In this document: positions 17,175-28,182 of the stretch, in pieces | How positions within the stretch are numbered: the first letter of the stretch is position 1 | Layout of the letters: each line of letters begins with the position of its first letter | Origin: Frigoribacterium sp. VKM Ac-2836 | GTDB lineage: Bacteria > Actinomycetota > Actinomycetes > Actinomycetales > Microbacteriaceae | Assembly (NCBI RefSeq): GCF_013248995.1 | Contig: NZ_JABRPK010000004.1 | Location: 153,710 to 217,709 of the forward strand | Direction: 5' to 3' | Length of the DNA stretch: 64,000 nucleotides | The notes under the pieces: generated by a model | Told to the model about the DNA's origin: nothing | The model's database searches: none | The model's input: only the letters and a program-made list of their open reading frames with translations | Made by a program: the position numbers and the translations under genes

Positions 17175-17180
17175 TAGAGT
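17175..17180 (+). promoter_or_regulatory. Candidate -10 of leaderless thyX
   Basis: TAGAGT ends 7 nt before the thyX GTG at 17188. There is no ribosome-binding site in the gap. Confidence 0.45.
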
Positions 17181-17187
17181 CGACGCC

Positions 17188-17955
17188 GTGTCCGAGACCG
17201 AAGCCAACCCCGCCGTGACCTCCTCCAAGACCCCCGAGTTCCGCTCCGACGTCACCGTCGAGCTCGTCCGCTCGAGTGCCCACGACTCCGACGTGTTGTT
17301 CGCGGCGCGCGTCTCGACCATGGGCGAGTTGACCCTCGACGGCGCGCAGGCGTCGGCCGACGGTGCCCAGGCGACCAAGGGCGCCGGTCTGATCAACTAC
17401 CTGATGCGCGACCGCCACGGCTCGCCGTTCGAGCACAACTCGATGACCTTCTACGTGCAGGCGCCGATCTTCGTGTTCCGCGAGTTCATGCGGCATCGCA
17501 TGGCCAGCTACAACGAAGAAAGCGGGCGCTACCGCGAGCTCAACCCCGTCTTCTACGTACCCGCCGCGACCCGCAACCTGCAGCAGGTCGGCAAGCCCGG
17601 CGCCTACGACTTCCTGCCCGGCACGCCCGAGCAGTCCGCTCTCGTCGACGAGGCCACCCGAGCCGCCTCGACCCAGGCGTTCGAGGCCTACCAGCGCATG
17701 CTCGACGCCGGCATCGCGCGCGAGGTCGCCCGCATCGTCCTGCCGTTGAACATCTACTCGTCCATGTACGTGACGGTCAACGCCCGGTCGTTGATGAACT
17801 TCCTCAGTCTGAGGACGAAGCGTGAGGGCACGCACTTCCCGTCGTTCCCGCAGCGCGAGATCGAGATGTGCGCCGAGAAGATGGAAGACCTCTGGGCCGA
17901 GCTCATGCCCCTGACCTACGCGGCCTTCGGGGCGAACGGGCGCGTCGCCCCCTGA
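17188..17955 (+). CDS. thyX: Flavin-dependent thymidylate synthase
   Basis: Makes dTMP from dUMP with FAD, NADPH and methylene-tetrahydrofolate. The protein has 255 residues. The ThyX signature RHRx7S is intact: Arg102-His103-Arg104 ... Ser112 within RHRMASYNEESGRY. SLMNFLSLRTKREG near the C-terminus supplies further FAD/dUMP contacts. Its place between dapB and dapA is a known actinobacterial arrangement. A 7-bp stem hairpin follows. Confidence 0.97.
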   Translation: MSETEANPAVTSSKTPEFRSDVTVELVRSSAHDSDVLFAARVSTMGELTLDGAQASADGAQATKGAGLINYLMRDRHGSPFEHNSMTFYVQAPIFVFREFMRHRMASYNEESGRYRELNPVFYVPAATRNLQQVGKPGAYDFLPGTPEQSALVDEATRAASTQAFEAYQRMLDAGIAREVARIVLPLNIYSSMYVTVNARSLMNFLSLRTKREGTHFPSFPQREIEMCAEKMEDLWAELMPLTYAAFGANGRVAP

Positions 17956-17965
17956 CGCCCGTCCT

Positions 17966-17988
17966 CGGGAGGGCCCCCGCGCCTCCCG
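17966..17988 (+). terminator. Hairpin after thyX
   Basis: CGGGAGG/CCTCCCG with a GC-rich loop. A second short GC hairpin lies just downstream. There is no T-run, so termination may be partial. Confidence 0.4.
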
Positions 17989-18048
17989 GCCGGGGTGTCG
18001 AAGGCCCTTCGGGGGGCCGGCCCGACGCGAGACAGTACGCTGGAGGGC

Positions 18049-19026
18049 GTGTCGAACATCAACAACCCCTTCGGTCAGGTCCTCGTCGCCCTCGTGACGC
18101 CGTTCACCGCTGACGGCGAGGTCGACTGGCCGGCCGTCGAGAAGCACATCGACGACTGCATCAGCGCAGGGGCCGACGGCATCGTCGTCACCGGAACCAC
18201 CGGCGAGACCAGCACGCTCACCGACCCCGAGAAGCTCCGTCTGGTCGAGGTGGGCAAGTCGGTTGCCGCCGGTCGGGCCAAGATCATCACGGGCGGCGGG
18301 TCGAACGAGACCGCACACGCCATCCAGCTCTACAAGGCGAGCGAGAAGGCCGGCGCCGATGGCGTCATGATCGTCACGCCGTACTACAACAAGCCCACGC
18401 AGGCCGGTGTGCTGACCCACTTCCGCATGATCGCCGACGCGACCGACCTGCCGGTCATCCTGTACGACATCCCCGGCCGCACCGGCATCCCGATCAAGTA
18501 CGAGACGTTGCTGCGTGCCGCCAAGCACCCGAACATCGTCGCCGTGAAGGACGCCAAGGGCGACTTCGCCGAAGTCAGCCGCGTCCTCAACCAGACCGAC
18601 CTGCTCTACTTCTCGGGCGACGACGCGAACGTGCTGCCGCACCTCGCCATCGGCGCCTCGGGCCTGATCGGCGTCACCGCGAACATCGCCGCGGCGCCCT
18701 ACCGAACCATCGTCGACGCCGTGAACGCGGGCGACCTGCACACGGCGACCGAGGCGCACCAGATGCTCGAGCCTCTCGTCCGCGCTGTCATGACCCACGT
18801 GCCCGGCACCGTCGCGGCGAAGTACATCCTGCACGGCCTCGGTCGCATCTCGAGCCCGCGGGTCCGCCTTCCGCTGGTGGGCCCCGAAGACAGCGAGGCC
18901 GCCCTGATCGAAGACGAGCTGTCGCACGTCGGCTCCATCCCCGGTCTCGACCTCGGCCGCTTCCGGCCCGACCGCAACGCCGCTGCCGGTGGTGCACTGC
19001 CCAAGGTGCACGGCACGACACGCTGA
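18049..19026 (+). CDS. dapA: 4-hydroxy-tetrahydrodipicolinate synthase
   Basis: Condenses pyruvate with aspartate semialdehyde, the first committed step to diaminopimelate and lysine. The protein has 325 residues, slightly long because of a polar C-terminal tail. Active-site parts are TGTTGE (48-53), TPYYNKP with Tyr112/Tyr113, and the Schiff-base Lys167 in AVKDAKGD. The GTG at VSNINNPFGQ follows GGAGGG and a TACGCT hexamer 7 nt upstream, so either leadered or leaderless initiation is possible. Confidence 0.97.
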   Translation: MSNINNPFGQVLVALVTPFTADGEVDWPAVEKHIDDCISAGADGIVVTGTTGETSTLTDPEKLRLVEVGKSVAAGRAKIITGGGSNETAHAIQLYKASEKAGADGVMIVTPYYNKPTQAGVLTHFRMIADATDLPVILYDIPGRTGIPIKYETLLRAAKHPNIVAVKDAKGDFAEVSRVLNQTDLLYFSGDDANVLPHLAIGASGLIGVTANIAAAPYRTIVDAVNAGDLHTATEAHQMLEPLVRAVMTHVPGTVAAKYILHGLGRISSPRVRLPLVGPEDSEAALIEDELSHVGSIPGLDLGRFRPDRNAAAGGALPKVHGTTR

Positions 19027-19109
19027 CCTCCTGATTCCCGCCGACGACGACGCCGGCCACAGACCTCCCGCACACCGGGGCACGAGCCCCACCTCAACCG
19101 AAGGACCAG

Positions 19110-20786
19110 ATGCCCACGACAATCCACGCTCCCCGAGATCTCGCCCCCGGCACGCTCCGCGTGATCCCCGTCGGCGGACTCGGCGAGATCGGCCGCAACA
19201 TGACGGTCTACGAGATCGACGGCAAGCTGCTGATCGTCGACTGCGGCGTGCTCTTCCCCGAAGAGCACCAGCCCGGAGTCGACCTGATCCTGCCCGACTT
19301 CTCACCGATCCGCGATCGCCTCGACGACATCCTGGCCGTCGTGCTCACGCACGGTCACGAAGACCACATCGGCGCCGTGCCCTACCTGCTGCGTCTGCGC
19401 AAGGACATCCCGCTGATCGGTTCGCAGCTGACGCTCGCGCTCATCGAGGCGAAGCTCAAAGAGCACCGGATCACCCCCTACACGCTCGCCGTGAAAGAGG
19501 GCGGGCGTGAGTCCCTCGGGCCGTACGACCTCGAGTTCATCGCGGTGAACCACTCGATCCCGGACGCCCTCGCGGTCGCCATCCGCACCTCGGCGGGCAC
19601 CGTTCTGCACACCGGCGACTTCAAGATGGACCAGTTGCCGCTCGACGACCGCATCACCGACCTGCGTGCGTTCGCTCGCCTCGGTGAAGAGGGCGTCGAC
19701 CTGTTCCTGCCCGACTCGACGAACGCCGACGTGCCCGGGTTCACGGCACTCGAACGTGACATCGGGCCCGTGCTCGACGACGTCATCCGCCGGGCTCCCC
19801 GCCGCGTGGTCGTCGCGAGCTTCTCCAGCCACGTGCACCGCGTCCAGCAGGTGCTCGACGCCGCGCACGCCAACGGGCGTCGCGTCGCGTTCATGGGGCG
19901 CTCGATGGTCCGCAACATGGGTATCGCGGCCGACCTGGGCTACCTCAAGGTGCCGGACGGGGTCCTGATCGACGCCAAGAAGGCCAAAGACCTGCCCGAC
20001 GACCGCATCGTGTACATGAGCACGGGATCACAGGGCGAGCCGATGGCCGTCCTCGCCCGCATGGCGAACCTCGAACACCAGATCGAGATCGGCGCCGACG
20101 ACACGATCATCCTCGCGTCGAGCTTGATCCCCGGCAACGAGAACGCGGTCTACCGAGTCATCGACGGTCTCACGAAGCTCGGGGCCAAGGTCGTCCACAA
20201 GGGCAATGCCAAGGTGCACGTCTCGGGCCACGCCTCGGCCGGCGAGTTGCTCTACTGCTACAACATCCTCCGGCCGAAGAACGTCATGCCCGTCCACGGC
20301 GAGCACCGTCACCTCTATGCGAACGCGGCGCTGGCCGTTCGGACCGGCGTGCCGCAGAAGAACACCATCCTGGGTGAGGACGGCATCGTCGTCGATCTGC
20401 GCGACGGCGTCGCGAAGGTCGTCGGGCAGCTCGACATCGGCTACGTCTACGTCGACGGCTCGACCGTCGGCGAGATCACCGACGCCGACCTGAAGGACCG
20501 TCGCATCCTCAGCGAAGAAGGCTTCATCTCGGTCTTCATCGCCATGGACGCGTCCACGGGCCGTGTCGTCGTCGGGCCCGAGATCCAGTCGCGCGGATTC
20601 GCCGAGGACGAGAGGGTCTTCGACGCCGTCAAACCGAAGATCATCGCCGCCCTCACCGAGGCCGCCGAGAACGGCACGCGCGACACGCACGCCTTCAGCC
20701 AGGTCGTACGTCGCACGGTCGGCCGCTGGGTCAACACGCAGCACCGTCGTCGTCCGATGATCGTGCCGGTGGTCATCAGCGCCTGA
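19110..20786 (+). CDS. rnj: Ribonuclease J
   Basis: A metallo-beta-lactamase/beta-CASP RNase with endonuclease and 5'-3' exonuclease activity; 558 residues. The zinc motif HGHEDHIG is at residues 81-87, with later metal ligands in HTGDFKMD and PVHGEHRHL. The beta-CASP region has SFSSHVHRVQQV and STGSQGEPM, and a C-terminal dimerisation domain follows. It lies 83 bp after dapA, a common actinobacterial pair, and is closed by an 18-bp perfect terminator stem. With pnp it forms much of the RNA decay machinery in this window. Confidence 0.97.
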   Translation: MPTTIHAPRDLAPGTLRVIPVGGLGEIGRNMTVYEIDGKLLIVDCGVLFPEEHQPGVDLILPDFSPIRDRLDDILAVVLTHGHEDHIGAVPYLLRLRKDIPLIGSQLTLALIEAKLKEHRITPYTLAVKEGGRESLGPYDLEFIAVNHSIPDALAVAIRTSAGTVLHTGDFKMDQLPLDDRITDLRAFARLGEEGVDLFLPDSTNADVPGFTALERDIGPVLDDVIRRAPRRVVVASFSSHVHRVQQVLDAAHANGRRVAFMGRSMVRNMGIAADLGYLKVPDGVLIDAKKAKDLPDDRIVYMSTGSQGEPMAVLARMANLEHQIEIGADDTIILASSLIPGNENAVYRVIDGLTKLGAKVVHKGNAKVHVSGHASAGELLYCYNILRPKNVMPVHGEHRHLYANAALAVRTGVPQKNTILGEDGIVVDLRDGVAKVVGQLDIGYVYVDGSTVGEITDADLKDRRILSEEGFISVFIAMDASTGRVVVGPEIQSRGFAEDERVFDAVKPKIIAALTEAAENGTRDTHAFSQVVRRTVGRWVNTQHRRRPMIVPVVISA

Positions 20787-20798
20787 GACACGCAGGCT

Positions 20799-20842
20799 CA
20801 CGACGACGGCCCGCGGGGGAGACTCCGCGGGCCGTCGTCGTG
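20799..20842 (+). terminator. Strong terminator after rnj
   Basis: An 18-bp perfect stem (arm CACGACGACGGCCCGCGG) with an 8-nt loop, ending in GTGTCC. Confidence 0.85.
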
Positions 20843-20978
20843 TCCGTCCGGATGGGCGGCTCCGCGGAGCGCGGCGAGAAGAAATACGGCTCCCGGTCAT
20901 CCTCAGGGGTGAGGCGGCGGTGTCCGGGGTCTCACTACGCTGATGTCTGACACGTCAGTACATCGACCGGGGGTAGCC

Positions 20979-22003
20979 GTGCGCATCGCCAAAGTCTGGG
21001 TCTTCCCGATCCTCCGCATCCTGATCTTCGTCGCCATCGCGGCGGCACTCGTAAAGCTCGCGTTCTTCGCGGTACCTGCGGCCGGCGATGACACGGTCGC
21101 CGTCCCGACCGGCGAACTCGTCGAACCGCAGGTCGCCGTCGCCGTCGGCACGATCACCAACGACGTGGTCGTCGACGCCACGGTTGTGGCCGACCCCGCG
21201 ACACCCGTACCCGCGACGCTCGCGGGCACGGTCACCGGCGTAGACGTCGTCAAAGGGCAGGCGGTCGCTGCGGGGGACCGGCTCGCCACCCTCCGGTCCG
21301 AGACACCGCAAGAGCCGCTCGTGGCCGCCGACGGCACGGTGACAGAACGCAAGCCGATCGTCAAGACGGCAGTCATCACGGCACCCGTCGCAGGGACTGT
21401 CACATCGGTGGCCGTCATCAAAGACCAGACGGTCGTCGTGGGCGACGCGGTCGCGCAGGTCGCGCCTCCCACGTTCCACGTGACGGGCTCCCTCGCCGCG
21501 GCCCAGCTGTATCGGCTCGTCAGTCGGCCGACCGAGGGTTCCGTCTCGATCACCGGAGGGCCGGCACCCTTCCCGTGCACGGCGCTCAGCGTCGGGGGCA
21601 GCCCCGCCGCGCCCACCGGAACGGACGGCGGCGCGGACGCCACCTCCACCCCGGCGGGGGACTCCTCGGGTCAGAGCGTCTCCTGCGTCGTCCCGGGCGA
21701 CGTCACCGTGTTCGGCGGTCTCGCCGCCAAGCTGACGATCCCGGCAGGAGTAGCCACCGACGTGCTCACCGTGCCCCTCACCGCCGTCGAGGGCGCCGCG
21801 GGCAAGGGTGTCGTCTCGGTCGTCGGGGCCGACGGTTCCGCCGAGAAACGCGAGGTCACGCTCGGCATCAACGACGGCACGACCGTCGAGGTCACGGACG
21901 GTCTGGCCGAGGGCGACCTGGTGCTCGAGTTCGTCCCGGGGGCCGCCGCGGCGCCGCAGGGCGACTGCGTCGACCCCGCCACGGGTGCGGACCTCTGCAG
22001 CTG

Positions 22004-22004
<1 letters not shown>
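20979..22004 (+). CDS. Periplasmic-adaptor-like subunit of an ABC exporter
   Basis: A protein of 341 residues with an N-terminal membrane helix (about residues 4-26). Two lipoyl-like half motifs follow: ATLAGTVTGVDVVKGQAVAAGDRL and APVAGTVTSVAVIKDQTVVVGDAV. The long coiled-coil hairpin of HlyD/MacA proteins is absent. A beta-barrel-like region and a Ser/Thr/Gly-rich insert precede the C-terminal KREVTLGINDGTTVEVTDGLAEGDLVL. I prefer the GTG at 20979 (GGGGG upstream) to the ATG at 20943, because a TACGCT -10 at 20936-20941 would start transcription past that ATG. The ATPase and permease genes follow. Confidence 0.78.
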
Positions 22005-22761
<757 letters not shown>

Positions 22762-22765
<4 letters not shown>

Positions 22766-23979
22766 GGCGCGCGCTGGCCGACGTGGTGGGTGCCTTCGCC
22801 GAGGCCTGGGCCGAACTGCGGGTCAACAAGCTCCGGGTGTTGCTCAGCCTGATCGGGGTGGCCGTCGCCGTCGCGGCCCTGACCGGCGTGGTCGCCCTCG
22901 GCGGGCTCGCCGAGCAGTCGTCTCGCGAGAACGCCGAACGGTTCGGCGGGCGTCCCGCGAACTACTCCGTCAGCGCGTACTCGAACGGTGCCACCTCACC
23001 GAGCGCCCAGGCGATCCAGGACGCCTTCACCACGACGACGGCGCGTTACGGCATCGAGCAGACGAGTCGGGTGGTCTACGGCAACCGTGCCGTCCAGCTG
23101 CCCGACGGCGTGACCGAGGTCGCAGCCGTCACGGTCGACGTCCCCTATGGCGAGATGCACCGGGTGGTGATGACCGAGGGGTCGTGGTTCAGCGATGCCG
23201 ACGCGTTGCGGCTCGCACCGCCCGTCATCGTCAACGAGGTGCTCTGGCGGCAGCTCGGCTCGCCACCGTTGTCGTCGCATCCGACCGTGCTCGTGCGCGG
23301 GTCCGACTCCGTGACGCTCGTCGTCACGGGCGTCTCGGCCTCGTCCGAGTACGACGGCCCGCAGATGTACCTGCTGCCGATACCCGAGTACGACCTCGCC
23401 TTGGCGACGTACGGCGTCGAGACCCCGCAGTACGAGATGTGGCTTCCACCCGAGACCAGCGACGCCTTGAGTGCCCAGGTGGCATCCGACATGAGCGCCT
23501 CTCTCGGTGACGACGTGCAGGTCGATGTCTCACGGCAGGACTACGCGGCAGGCGGCGATGCCGACCCGTTCGGCCCCATCAAGCTGATCATCACCGGAGT
23601 CGGCGTGTTGGTGTTGCTTCTCGGCGGTCTCGGCTTGGTCAACATCGCCCTCGTCACCGTCCGTCAACGCATCCGCGAGATCGGCGTGCGTCGATCGTTC
23701 GGGGCCACGGCCCCTCGGGTCTTCTTCTCCGTCATGCTCGAGAGCGTCGTCGGCACGGTCGTGGCGGGGGTCGTCGGTGTCATGGTGGCCGTCCTCGTCG
23801 TCGAGAATCCGACGGTGCAGGGCTACATCGCCCAGGGTGCCGTCAGCGACCTTCCACCGTTCCCCGTCGAAGCGGCACTGATCGGTCTGGCGTCGGCCAC
23901 GATGATCGGGGCCGTGGCCGGTCTCCTGCCGGCGCTCGTGGCGATTCGTGTGAAGGTGATCGACGCCATCCGCTACTGA
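22762..23979 (+). CDS. FtsX-like/MacB-type ABC permease
   Basis: A protein of 405 residues with the MacB layout: a first transmembrane helix (about 25-50, LRVLLSLIGVAVAVAALTGV), a large extracellular domain of about 220 residues, and three C-terminal helices containing GLGLVNIALVTVRQRIREIGVRRSFGA, the typical coupling region. With the adaptor and ATPase it makes a MacAB-like exporter in a single-membrane organism. Possible cargoes are peptides, lipids or antimicrobials; none is shown by the context. Confidence 0.9.
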
Positions 23980-24020
23980 CACACACCGGACGGCCTCCGG
24001 CCACTGTCGGTGCTGAGAGG

Positions 24021-24026
24021 TACCTT
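24021..24026 (+). promoter_or_regulatory. Candidate -10 of leaderless ftsK
   Basis: TACCTT ends 7 nt before the ftsK ATG at 24034. A GGAG also lies between, so a leadered transcript could use it. Confidence 0.35.
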
Positions 24027-24033
24027 GGAGCCC

Positions 24034-26892
24034 ATGGCCACGCCCACCAAGTCGACTGCGCGCGCGCGTTCGTCGTCGCGAGCGTCGCAGACCTCCGGCG
24101 CCACGAAGGCGACCAAGAAGCTGCCCGCACCCCGCCAGCCCGACCCGGTCCGCGAGGGCCCCGGTCCGTTCGTCGCGGCATGGATGGGCCTCGCGCACCT
24201 CACCGGTGGCGCATTCCGCCTGCTCGGCAAAGAGTCGCTCGCCAAGGACGAGCGACGGGACGGCGTGCCGTTCCTGCTCGTGCTGCTCGCGATCGCCGGT
24301 GCCGTGGTCGAATGGCTGAACCCGACCAGCCCCGTCGCCGTCGGGTTCGACGCATACACGTTCGGCGGGCTCGTGGGGCGTGTCGCCTACGCCCTGCCCG
24401 TCATAATGATCCTCTTCGCGGGCTGGCTCTTCCGGCACCCGGCGTCCGTTCACGACAACACCCGCATCGGCATCGGACTCGGGCTCTCCATCGTCTCCAT
24501 CAGTGCCCTGTGCCACATCTTCGGCGGACAACCCGACGCCGCGGCCGGGCTCCGAGCCCTCGCCACGGGTGGCGGCGTGCTGGGGTGGGTCGTCGCCTCC
24601 TGGCTGCTCGCCCTCGCCACCGAGTGGGTCGCGGTCCCACTGGTCGTCGTCCTGTTGGCCTTCTCGCTGCTCATCATCACCAAGACCCCGCCGAACCGCA
24701 TCCACCGACGGCTCGGCGAGCTCTACGCGTACCTGTTCGGTGAGACGACCTCGGCCTCGGCCGGGGCCGAGGCCGATCCTGACCTGGTGGACGTCGCCGA
24801 GTCCGACTCGTTGCCCTGGTGGCGTCGCAACAAAGACCAGCGCGAAGACGACCCGGCGTACGACACCCCGTTGGTGAGCGCGGGCGAGACCTCACCGACC
24901 GAGACGCTCGGTCGCCGGCGCCGCAAGAAGCCCGTGTTCGAGGCAGGCGTCCACGACTCGGACACCGGTGCCGCCGAGGCCGGGTCCGCCGGGTTCGGTG
25001 CCACCGGGAGCGGTGTGCCACAGACCGCTCCGACCGACATCTTCTCAGCCGACCTCCTCGGCGAGCTCGATCGGGCCGAGGACGCCGTGCGGGCTCAGGG
25101 ATTCGAGGTCCCGCCCGTCCAGCCGACCGCGTCGACCACGGTCATCCCGGCCGTGCCGGCAGAACCCGTGGGCGAGAGCGACGCGGCCGCCGACTTCCTC
25201 GCGGTCGACCCCGACGAACCCGCACCGCCCTCGCTCGACGCGGTCGACGACGGCGTCGAGAGTGCTCCGTACCGTCTTCCCGCTGTCTCGAGCCTGTCGG
25301 TGGGAGAACCCGCCAAGGCGCGCAGCGAGGCAAACGACGCGATCGTGGCCGCGATCAGCCTGGTCCTCGATCAGTTCAACGTCGACGCCAAGGTGACCGG
25401 CCTCAAGCGCGGTCCGACCGTCACGCGCTACGAGATCGAGCTCGGCCCCGGCGTCAAGGTCGAGCGGGTCACCGCCCTGACCAAGAACCTGGCCTACGCG
25501 GTGGCCTCCAACGAGGTCCGCATCCTGTCGCCGATCCCCGGCAAGAGTGCGATCGGCGTCGAGATCCCCAACACCGACAAAGAGATCGTCGCGCTGGGCG
25601 ACGTGCTGCGATCCTCGGCGGCGAGCAAGAGCGTCCACCCGCTCACGATCGGCGTCGGCAAAGACGTCGAAGGTGGTTACGTCGTGGCCAACCTGGCCAA
25701 GATGCCTCACCTCCTCGTGGCCGGCGCGACCGGTTCGGGTAAGTCGAGCTTCATCAACTCGATGATCACCTCGTTGTTGATGCGGGCCAAGCCCACCGAC
25801 GTGCGCATGGTGCTCATCGATCCCAAGCGCGTCGAACTCTCGATCTACGCCGGCGTCCCGCATCTCATCACACCCATCATCACCAATCCCAAGAAGGCCG
25901 CCGAAGCCCTGCAGTGGGTCGTCAAAGAGATGGACATGAGGTACGACGACCTCGCCAGCTTCGGCTTCCGCCACATCGACGACTTCAACCGCGCCGTCGT
26001 CGGCGGAGAGATCGTGCTCCCGCAGGGCAGCCAGCGAAAGCTCAAGCCCTACCCCTACCTGCTCGTGGTGGTCGACGAGCTGGCCGACCTCATGATGGTG
26101 GCGCCTCGCGACGTCGAGGACAGCATCGTCCGCATCACCCAGCTCGCCCGGGCCTCCGGAATCCACCTCGTCCTCGCGACACAACGGCCGTCGGTCGATG
26201 TCGTCACGGGGCTCATCAAGGCCAACGTGCCCTCGCGCTTCGCCTTCGCCGTCTCGAGCGTCACCGACTCCCGGGTCATCCTCGACCAGCCCGGGGCCGA
26301 CAAGCTCATCGGTCAGGGCGACGGGCTCTTCCTGCCCATGGGGGCCTCCAAGGCCATGCGCGTGCAGGGGGCCTGGGTTCAAGAGAACGAGATCGCCCAG
26401 GTCGTCGCCCACGTCACGCGTCAGGCACGTCCCGACTACCGCCCCGACGTCGCCGCAGTGGTCGAGAAGCGAGAGATCGACGGCGACATCGGTGACGATC
26501 TCGAGTTGCTGCTCGCCGCCGCCGAGCTGGTCGTCAGCACGCAGTTCGGCTCGACGTCGATGCTGCAGCGCAAGCTCCGGGTGGGCTTCGCCAAAGCGGG
26601 CCGCCTCATGGACCTCATGGAGTCCCGAGACATCGTCGGCCCCTCCGAGGGATCCAAGGCTCGCGACGTGCTCGTCACCACCGAGCAGCTACCGGGCGTG
26701 CTGGCCAAGCTGCGCGGAGGCGACGCAGCGACCGAGTCCGCCGCTGGTCGTGCCTCCTCGGGTGCTGCCTCCGCCCAGCGGGTCGAGTCGGGGGACTACG
26801 ACGACGATCCTGTCGAGGCCATGACCCGCGGCTACGCGGAAGACGACGACGCCGGCAGCGAAGACGCCTGGCACCTGACGGGCAGGGACTAG
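24034..26892 (+). CDS. ftsK: DNA translocase FtsK/SpoIIIE
   Basis: A septal DNA pump that clears the chromosome from the division site; 952 residues. After a basic, Ser/Ala-rich start come four transmembrane helices (about 75-215). A long acidic Pro/Ala/Thr linker (about 235-430) leads to the motor. Walker [10 protein letters not shown] is at about 563-571, Walker [12 protein letters not shown], then the RecA-like part with [18 protein letters not shown]. The C-terminal gamma winged helix ([30 protein letters not shown]) would read KOPS-like sites. pgsA begins 3 nt after its stop. Confidence 0.96.
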   Translation: MATPTKSTARARSSSRASQTSGATKATKKLPAPRQPDPVREGPGPFVAAWMGLAHLTGGAFRLLGKESLAKDERRDGVPFLLVLLAIAGAVVEWLNPTSPVAVGFDAYTFGGLVGRVAYALPVIMILFAGWLFRHPASVHDNTRIGIGLGLSIVSISALCHIFGGQPDAAAGLRALATGGGVLGWVVASWLLALATEWVAVPLVVVLLAFSLLIITKTPPNRIHRRLGELYAYLFGETTSASAGAEADPDLVDVAESDSLPWWRRNKDQREDDPAYDTPLVSAGETSPTETLGRRRRKKPVFEAGVHDSDTGAAEAGSAGFGATGSGVPQTAPTDIFSADLLGELDRAEDAVRAQGFEVPPVQPTASTTVIPAVPAEPVGESDAAADFLAVDPDEPAPPSLDAVDDGVESAPYRLPAVSSLSVGEPAKARSEANDAIVAAISLVLDQFNVDAKVTGLKRGPTVTRYEIELGPGVKVERVTALTKNLAYAVASNEVRILSPIPGKSAIGVEIPNTDKEIVALGDVLRSSAASKSVHPLTIGVGKDVEGGYVVANLAKMPHLLVAGATGSGKSSFINSMITSLLMRAKPTDVRMVLIDPKRVELSIYAGVPHLITPIITNPKKAAEALQWVVKEMDMRYDDLASFGFRHIDDFNRAVVGGEIVLPQGSQRKLKPYPYLLVVVDELADLMMVAPRDVEDSIVRITQLARASGIHLVLATQRPSVDVVTGLIKANVPSRFAFAVSSVTDSRVILDQPGADKLIGQGDGLFLPMGASKAMRVQGAWVQENEIAQVVAHVTRQARPDYRPDVAAVVEKREIDGDIGDDLELLLAAAELVVSTQFGSTSMLQRKLRVGFAKAGRLMDLMESRDIVGPSEGSKARDVLVTTEQLPGVLAKLRGGDAATESAAGRASSGAASAQRVESGDYDDDPVEAMTRGYAEDDDAGSEDAWHLTGRD

Positions 26893-26895
26893 ACC

Positions 26896-27543
26896 ATGAG
26901 CCATCACGAGGCCTCCGACCCCGTCGCCCCACGCCCGGCCTCCTCGTTCCGCGGTCGCTTCGCGTCGAAGGGTCCGGGTCCCGCCAGCACGGCGAACATC
27001 GCGAACGTGATCACGGTGGTGCGCATCCTGATGGCGCCGGTGTTCATCGCCTGGCTGCTGATCGACGACGGGGCGGACGGCTCGCTCCGCGTCTGGGCCG
27101 CGGCACTCTTCGTCGTGGCGATCCTCACTGACAGCCTGGACGGCATGCTCGCGCGTGGTCTCGACCTCGTCACCGACTTCGGCAAGATCGTCGACCCGAT
27201 CGCCGACAAGGTGTTGATCGGCGGGGCACTCGTGTCGCTGACCATCCTCGGCGAGCTGCCGTGGTGGGTCACCGCTTTGATCCTCGTCCGTGAGATCGGC
27301 ATCACCGTCTACCGGTTCGCCGTCCTGCGCGACCGCGTGATCCCGGCGTCCCGCGGCGGCAAGATCAAGACCGTGCTGCAGGCCGTCGCGGTGACGTCGG
27401 CACTCTTCCCTCTCTGGAACGTCTTCGGCGAGGGCATGCACTGGGTCAACGGCGTGCTCATGACAGCGGCCACGGTCGCCACCCTCCTCTCCGGCGCGGA
27501 CTACATGCGCGTGGCGCTCAGGCACGGCAAGGCCGACGCGTGA
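26896..27543 (+). CDS. pgsA: CDP-diacylglycerol--glycerol-3-phosphate 3-phosphatidyltransferase
   Basis: A membrane enzyme for phosphatidylglycerol phosphate synthesis; 215 residues. The CDP-alcohol phosphotransferase motif D-x2-DG-x2-AR-x8-G-x3-D-x3-D is visible in DSLDGMLARGLDLVTDFGKIVDPIAD. Several hydrophobic helices surround it. The N-terminal 30 residues are polar. cinA starts at a GTG overlapping its stop codon. Confidence 0.95.
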   Translation: MSHHEASDPVAPRPASSFRGRFASKGPGPASTANIANVITVVRILMAPVFIAWLLIDDGADGSLRVWAAALFVVAILTDSLDGMLARGLDLVTDFGKIVDPIADKVLIGGALVSLTILGELPWWVTALILVREIGITVYRFAVLRDRVIPASRGGKIKTVLQAVAVTSALFPLWNVFGEGMHWVNGVLMTAATVATLLSGADYMRVALRHGKADA

Positions 27544-28031
27544 CGCTGGCGGCGGACGTCGTGGCCCAGCTGACGCGCCGACGTCTGACGATCGCCGTGG
27601 CGGAGTCCCTCACCGGGGGTGCCCTGGTCTCCGAGCTCGTGTCCGTGCCGGGTGCCTCGGCCGTCGTCCGGGGCGGGGTGGTCGCCTACCAGACCGAGCT
27701 CAAGCACACCCTGCTCGGGGTCGACGCGAATCTGCTCGCGCGCCATGGACCGGTGCATCCCGACGTGGCGGCGTCCATGGCTACCGGGGTCCGCGACCGG
27801 CTCGCAGTCGACGGGCACCCCGTCGACATCGGTCTCGCCACCACCGGCGTCGCCGGCCCCGACCCGCAGGGCGGGCACGGTCCCGGCACCGTCTTCGTCG
27901 GTCTGGCGGTCCCCGGCGAGGTCCGTGTCGTCGAGCTCGCTCTCTCCGGTGACCGGCAAGCCATCCGATCCGGCACGGTCTCCGAATCCCTGGCGATGCT
28001 CGACCGGTGGCTCGCCGAGGCACGGGAATAG
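27540..28031 (+). CDS. cinA: CinA C-terminal domain protein (nicotinamide-nucleotide amidase type)
   Basis: A protein of 163 residues consisting only of the CinA C-terminal domain: IAVAESLTGGALVSEL, GGVVAYQTELKHTLLGV, ATTGVAGPDPQGG and GTVFVGLA. In other bacteria this domain deamidates nicotinamide mononucleotide (PncC activity). The N-terminal COG1058 domain of full-length CinA is absent, as is usual for actinobacteria. It overlaps pgsA by GTGA and precedes clgR. Confidence 0.92.
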   Translation: MTLAADVVAQLTRRRLTIAVAESLTGGALVSELVSVPGASAVVRGGVVAYQTELKHTLLGVDANLLARHGPVHPDVAASMATGVRDRLAVDGHPVDIGLATTGVAGPDPQGGHGPGTVFVGLAVPGEVRVVELALSGDRQAIRSGTVSESLAMLDRWLAEARE

Positions 28032-28131
28032 CCCGGGTTTCGGTCTCGTTACAACTCTCGAGTTCACAACAGGTGCACAGTCCCCGATGGCTACAGTCGT
28101 GGTCAGTCGGTCCGAGCACCACTCGTCGTCC

Positions 28132-28159
28132 CCCATCTGAAACCATCCCGTCAGATGGG
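28132..28159. promoter_or_regulatory. 9-bp inverted repeat in the clgR leader
   Basis: CCCATCTGA and TCAGATGGG are separated by 10 nt, ending 23 nt before the clgR ATG and just upstream of its AAGGAGG ribosome-binding site. A TACAGT -10-like hexamer lies about 40 bp upstream, so the repeat would be in the 5' UTR. It could be an operator or an RNA hairpin. Confidence 0.5.
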
Positions 28160-28182
28160 TCGTCCCCGAAGGAGGGTCCCCC

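Noticed and set aside
16486..19305. Frame of 939 codons antisense across thyX and dapA
   Set aside because: It covers two well-identified genes and their gap and shows low-complexity Arg/Gly/Asp composition.
25045..26412. Long frame antisense to ftsK
   Set aside because: Same high-GC shadow effect; no recognisable domain or ribosome-binding site.
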